From NCBI RefSeq assembly GCF_028551275.1, contig NZ_CP117025.1:3030001-3094000 (forward strand): a DNA stretch of 64,000 nucleotides, read 5' to 3'. The notes below the pieces were generated by a model. It worked only from the letters and a program-made list of their open reading frames with translations. It made no database searches and was not told the origin of the DNA. The stretch is from Sphingomonas hankookensis (GTDB lineage: Bacteria; Pseudomonadota; Alphaproteobacteria; Sphingomonadales; Sphingomonadaceae). The stretch's first letter is position 1. Each line of letters starts with the position of its first letter. Shown here piece after piece: positions 61,110-64,000 of the stretch. A program made the position numbers and the translations under genes.

Positions 61110-62893
61110 TGCGCCCCCTCATCATCGACAACTTCGCAGGCGGCGGCGGTGCGTCGACTGGGCTGGAAGCCGCGTTCGGCCGAGCGGTCGACGTAGCCGT
61201 AAACCACGACGAAGCGGCGGTATCGGTTCATGCTGCCAACCATCCGCACACCAAGCACCTGTGCCAGTCAATCATGTCGATCGATCCGCTCGACGCTACC
61301 GGCGGCGCGCCCGTGCTGCTCGTGTGGTTCTCGCCCGACTGCAAGCACCACAGTAAGGCGAAGGGCGGGAAGCCGCGCGACAAGAACATCCGCGACCTGG
61401 CGCACATCGTGCCGCACTGGATCGATCGTCTGAAGCGCGCGACGCCCGGCGGCAGCGGCGCACCGGTGGTCATCATGTTGGAGAACGTAGAAGAGTTCCG
61501 TCAATGGGGACCGCTCGACGCCGAAGGCAAACCGATCAAGGAACGGCAAGGCGAGGAGTTTAAGCTCTGGGTCGCCCGCATCCGGCGCCAGGGGTATAAA
61601 GTCGAATGGCGCGAACTGGTCGCGGCCGACTATGACGGCGAAGTCCTGCCGGCCGCCCCGACCAGTCGCAAACGCCTGTTCCTGATCGCGCGCCGCGACG
61701 GCCGCCCGATCGTCTGGCCGACGCCAACGCGCGGCAAGGCCGGATCGCCGGGCGTGGAAGCGGGCAAGCTGCTGCCGCGTCGCACGGCGGCCGAATGCAT
61801 CGACTGGTCGATCCAGTGCCCATCGATATTCGATCGGACGCGCGACCTGAAGCCGGCGACGTGCCGCAGGATAGCGGCAGGCGTGATGCGCTACGTCGTG
61901 AACAACGCGCGGCCGTTTATCGTGCCGGTGACCCATTCAGGCGGCCTCCGCATCCATCCAGTCGACGAACCGACGCGGACCATCACCGGGGCGCACCGGG
62001 GAGAAATGGCGGTCGCGGTGCCGCACGTCATGACGATGCGCAACGCGGGCAAGCCGTACACCGCGATCGACGAACCGACCCACACCATCACCGCTGGCGG
62101 TGCGCATCAGAACCTTGTCGCCGCGCACCTGACCCATTTCTACACCAGCAATACGCGGGGCGGCGAAGGTGACCTGACCCGACCGACGAAGACGGTGACT
62201 GCGGGCGGGCAGCATCACGGGCTGGTCGCGGGCGCGCTGGCGATGCTGGGCCACGGCGAACGCCGCCCCGGCGAAGCTGCGCGCAGCCCAGCACTGGACG
62301 AACCGATCAGCACCGTCATGGCGGGCGGCGGCAAGCACGCCGCAGTCGCCGCCTTCATGGCGCAGCACAACACTGGCATGGTCGGCAACGCTGCCGACAA
62401 GCCGCTGTCGACGATCGTCCATCGCGGCACACAACAGCAGTTGGTGCAGACCGTGCTAGTCGACGCCGATGCGCTTCCCGCCGACATGCTTGATCGGGCC
62501 GTGCAGACCGCCGCCTTCCTCGTGAAATACTACGGCAACGAGGAAGAGGGGCAGGCCATTGACCGGCCGCTCGGCACGGTCACGACCCGCGACCGCTTCG
62601 CCGTGGTGACGGTGACGATCGACACCGCGACCTATGTGCTAGTCGACATCGGTATGCGGATGCTGACCCCGCGCGAACTGGCGACGGCGCAGGGTTTCCC
62701 GGCCAGCTACATCCTTGATCCGACGTGCTGGTACGTCACCGACAACGGCAACCGCCGCTACGGCCCGCTCCCGAAGTCGCACCAGATCGCGAAGATTGGC
62801 AACTCTGTCTGCCCGAACATGTCCGAGGTGCTGGCCCGCGCCAACCTTCCCGAACACTGCACCGGCTATGTCCCGGCGACGGAGGCCGCATGA
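61109..62893 (+). CDS. DNA (cytosine-5) methyltransferase with expanded repeat region
   Basis: The 594-residue protein has motif I LIIDNFAGGGGASTGLE, the catalytic cysteine at residue 78 in FSPDCKHHSKAKGG (in place of the usual PPCQ), ENV in MLENVEEF (motif VI), SRKRLFLIA (motif VIII) and the C-terminal motifs LTPRELATAQGFP and IGNSVCPNM (IX-X). Residues 284-501, where target recognition usually lies, hold six related units of the form DEP-x3-T-(I/V)-x2-G-x-(H/Q). It methylates cytosine, probably on phage DNA to escape restriction. Confidence 0.93.
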   Translation: MRPLIIDNFAGGGGASTGLEAAFGRAVDVAVNHDEAAVSVHAANHPHTKHLCQSIMSIDPLDATGGAPVLLVWFSPDCKHHSKAKGGKPRDKNIRDLAHIVPHWIDRLKRATPGGSGAPVVIMLENVEEFRQWGPLDAEGKPIKERQGEEFKLWVARIRRQGYKVEWRELVAADYDGEVLPAAPTSRKRLFLIARRDGRPIVWPTPTRGKAGSPGVEAGKLLPRRTAAECIDWSIQCPSIFDRTRDLKPATCRRIAAGVMRYVVNNARPFIVPVTHSGGLRIHPVDEPTRTITGAHRGEMAVAVPHVMTMRNAGKPYTAIDEPTHTITAGGAHQNLVAAHLTHFYTSNTRGGEGDLTRPTKTVTAGGQHHGLVAGALAMLGHGERRPGEAARSPALDEPISTVMAGGGKHAAVAAFMAQHNTGMVGNAADKPLSTIVHRGTQQQLVQTVLVDADALPADMLDRAVQTAAFLVKYYGNEEEGQAIDRPLGTVTTRDRFAVVTVTIDTATYVLVDIGMRMLTPRELATAQGFPASYILDPTCWYVTDNGNRRYGPLPKSHQIAKIGNSVCPNMSEVLARANLPEHCTGYVPATEAA

Positions 62894-63357
62894 TGGTCAT
62901 GCCGGCGCTCGCGTCGGACTGGCCCGCCTTGGCGGTAGCGGCCCGACGCATTCTCGACCAGCGCCGGACCCTCGACCCGCAACAGGTCGAGAAAGGGCGG
63001 CTGACAGAAGTCGAGGCCGCCACCCGCCTGCGCGTCGCCACGGCGCTGGTCGCGCAATGGGACAGCATCGTCGCAGGCCAGCCACCCTATGACGCGGAGA
63101 CGGCGTGGATCGTCAGCGGCGGCACCGAAGGCACATATCCGCACGAACTGCGAACCGATCTGACCGCCGCCGCCGGCCGCGCCCGCGCACTGGCTGATCG
63201 ACATGGCGAGAATGCCGAGGCCGCGCACTTCGCCGAAGCTGTCGCCGCGCTCGCATGGCACGCACGGCCGCGCGATCACATCAGCAATATCCTTGATGTT
63301 GCCCACGCCAACGCCGCCCACCGCCTTTCTAAGTCCAGCGAGCGAGCCGCCGCATGA
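62890..63357 (+). CDS. Hypothetical phage protein
   Basis: The 155-residue protein (ASDWPALAVAARRILDQRRTLDPQQVEKGRLTEVEAATRLRVATALVAQWDSIVAG...AAGRARALADRHGENAEAAHFAEAVAALAWH) is nearly all helix. It overlaps the methyltransferase and the following gene by four bases and so is part of the early operon. No family recognised. Confidence 0.65.
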   Translation: MMVMPALASDWPALAVAARRILDQRRTLDPQQVEKGRLTEVEAATRLRVATALVAQWDSIVAGQPPYDAETAWIVSGGTEGTYPHELRTDLTAAAGRARALADRHGENAEAAHFAEAVAALAWHARPRDHISNILDVAHANAAHRLSKSSERAAA

Positions 63358-63614
63358 CCGCCCTATCCCGCCTGGAAGCCCTGCCCGACTGGCCGGCGCG
63401 CATGACTGCGCCTGTTGCCGCCGCGTACATGGGTATATCGCAAAACACGTTCCTGACCCGCTTCGGCGCGGTCGGGGTGAAAGAAGGCGGCAACGTCTTG
63501 TGGGCGCGGGCGCAGCTTGATCGCATCGTCGCCGACCAGTTCGGCCTGTCGCTGCCGGGCGTTGCCGTTGGCAGCGGCGACGCATACGCTGACTGGAAAG
63601 CGCAGCAAGGATAA
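63354..63614 (+). CDS. Excisionase-like HTH protein
   Basis: The 86-residue protein has a MerR/excisionase-like winged helix (MTAPVAAAYMGISQNTFLTRFGAVGVKEGGNVLWARAQLDRIV). Position directly before the integrase, with a stop-start overlap (TAATG), fits a recombination directionality factor. Confidence 0.75.
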   Translation: MTALSRLEALPDWPARMTAPVAAAYMGISQNTFLTRFGAVGVKEGGNVLWARAQLDRIVADQFGLSLPGVAVGSGDAYADWKAQQG

Positions 63615-64000
63615 TGACCGTGGCCGCTGGCCTGCACATCGTCACAAAGCGCCGCCCCGGCAAGCCGGTCATCCACTACGTCTATGCGTGGCGCGGCGGC
63701 CCACTGATCCTGCGCAAGGAAGGCGGGACAAAGCCTGCCATCACTGCCGCGCTAACCGATGCCGCAGCCGCCGCGCGCCCGACCTCGGCAGCGCCGGCCG
63801 ACACGATCGACGGCCTGATTATTCGCTACACCGAATCGGCCGCCTGGAAGAAGCTGGCCGCTTCGACCCGCGTCAATTACGGCACGTGGCACGCGCGGAT
63901 CAGCATCAAATTCGGCAAGGCTCCGCTGAAGGTCTTTGCCGATCGTCGCATCCGCGCCGACGTGCTGGACTGGCGCGACCGCTGGGCGGAACAGCCACGC
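63614..64000 (+). CDS. int: Phage integrase (tyrosine recombinase), N-terminal part
   Basis: The first 129 residues are present: a short arm-binding N-terminus (VTKRRPGKPVIHYVYAWRGGPLILRKEGGTKP) followed by the SAM-like core-binding domain (IDGLIIRYTESAAWKKLAASTRVNYGTWHARISIKFGKAPLKVFADRRIRADVLDWRDRW). The catalytic domain lies beyond the window. Its place at the prophage end makes it the phage's own integrase, separate from the one at 21073. Confidence 0.88.
   Translation, partial: MTVAAGLHIVTKRRPGKPVIHYVYAWRGGPLILRKEGGTKPAITAALTDAAAAARPTSAAPADTIDGLIIRYTESAAWKKLAASTRVNYGTWHARISIKFGKAPLKVFADRRIRADVLDWRDRWAEQPR

Larger units (their letters stand above)
25019..64000. mobile_element. Lambda-like tailed-phage prophage (right end outside window)
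   Basis: A complete set of tailed-phage modules is present: integrase, excisionase-like protein, repressor/Cro switch, replication, GpA-type terminase, portal, capsid, tail with tape measure, lysis and receptor-binding genes. Late genes read leftward and early genes at the right end read rightward, away from the cI region. No coding gene looks broken. The tape measure of 1155 residues and the absence of sheath or contractile proteins point to a siphovirus. The integrase at 63614 runs off the window, so attR lies beyond 64000. Confidence 0.9.

Noticed and set aside
25019-64000. Interpretation as a gene transfer agent cluster
   Set aside because: Several tail proteins resemble gene-transfer-agent ones, but the region has integrase, CI/Cro switch, primase-helicase, GpA terminase and a complete lysis cassette, as a replicating prophage does.

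Overview
The window is GC-rich alphaproteobacterial DNA. Gene content and dispersed repeats (an slt/dapA/smpB neighbourhood, short repeats of the 'ttcgacaggctcag' type, dense ATGA-overlapped operons) suggest a sphingomonad, probably Sphingomonas or a close relative. The genus is an inference from gene style, not from a search.

Layout. (1) 1-14.4 kb is core chromosome: DUF2062 protein, smpB, a hybrid sensor kinase, dapA, divergent from these a soluble lytic transglycosylase, greB, a small lipoprotein, a KefB/YbaL-type antiporter, a NYN-domain protein, a repeat-filled gap, a HisKA_2-type kinase, ettA and a small lipoprotein with a strong terminator. (2) 14.6-24.6 kb is a patchwork of mobile DNA: an IS3-family element, a DUF4238 gene whose 3' end is broken by an IS21-family element, a RelB/DinJ-YafQ-like toxin-antitoxin pair with a palindromic operator, and a tyrosine integrase next to the 3' half of a tRNA-Pro(TGG). 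About 1.3 kb with two unknown genes follows, ending at the 5' half of a tRNA-Val(TAC). (3) About 25.0 kb to beyond the right edge is a large, apparently intact tailed-phage prophage with lambda-like organisation.

Prophage. Read from the right edge: integrase and an excisionase-like HTH protein, a C5 cytosine methyltransferase with an expanded internal repeat, an Api92-like protein, a run of tiny membrane ORFs, then a genetic switch (S24-type CI repressor, Cro-like protein, CP76/CII-like protein). Replication and regulatory genes follow (DksA-like zinc finger, adenine-methyltransferase-like protein, primase-helicase). The late operon reads leftward: terminase small and large (GpA) subunits, gpW-like, portal, a prohead protease/major capsid fusion, head-completion proteins, tail tube, a frameshifted tail-assembly chaperone pair, tape measure, tail tip, SGNH-esterase tail protein. 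After that come holin-like protein, amidase endolysin, embedded Rz/Rz1 spanins, and a second SGNH protein.

The most informative non-coding signals are in the prophage. Five copies of a 15-bp operator (TTGCGA-N3-TCGCAA) lie at two places flanking cI, like the oR/oL pair of lambda. A cassette in the middle of the tail operon (BRO antirepressor, small unknown, ribbon-helix-helix protein, AT-rich secreted protein) has its own inverted-repeat operator and an intrinsic terminator. A cluster of GGAAGG/CCTTCC repeats lies just after the primase gene, and a perfect 11-bp hairpin lies upstream of the terminase genes.
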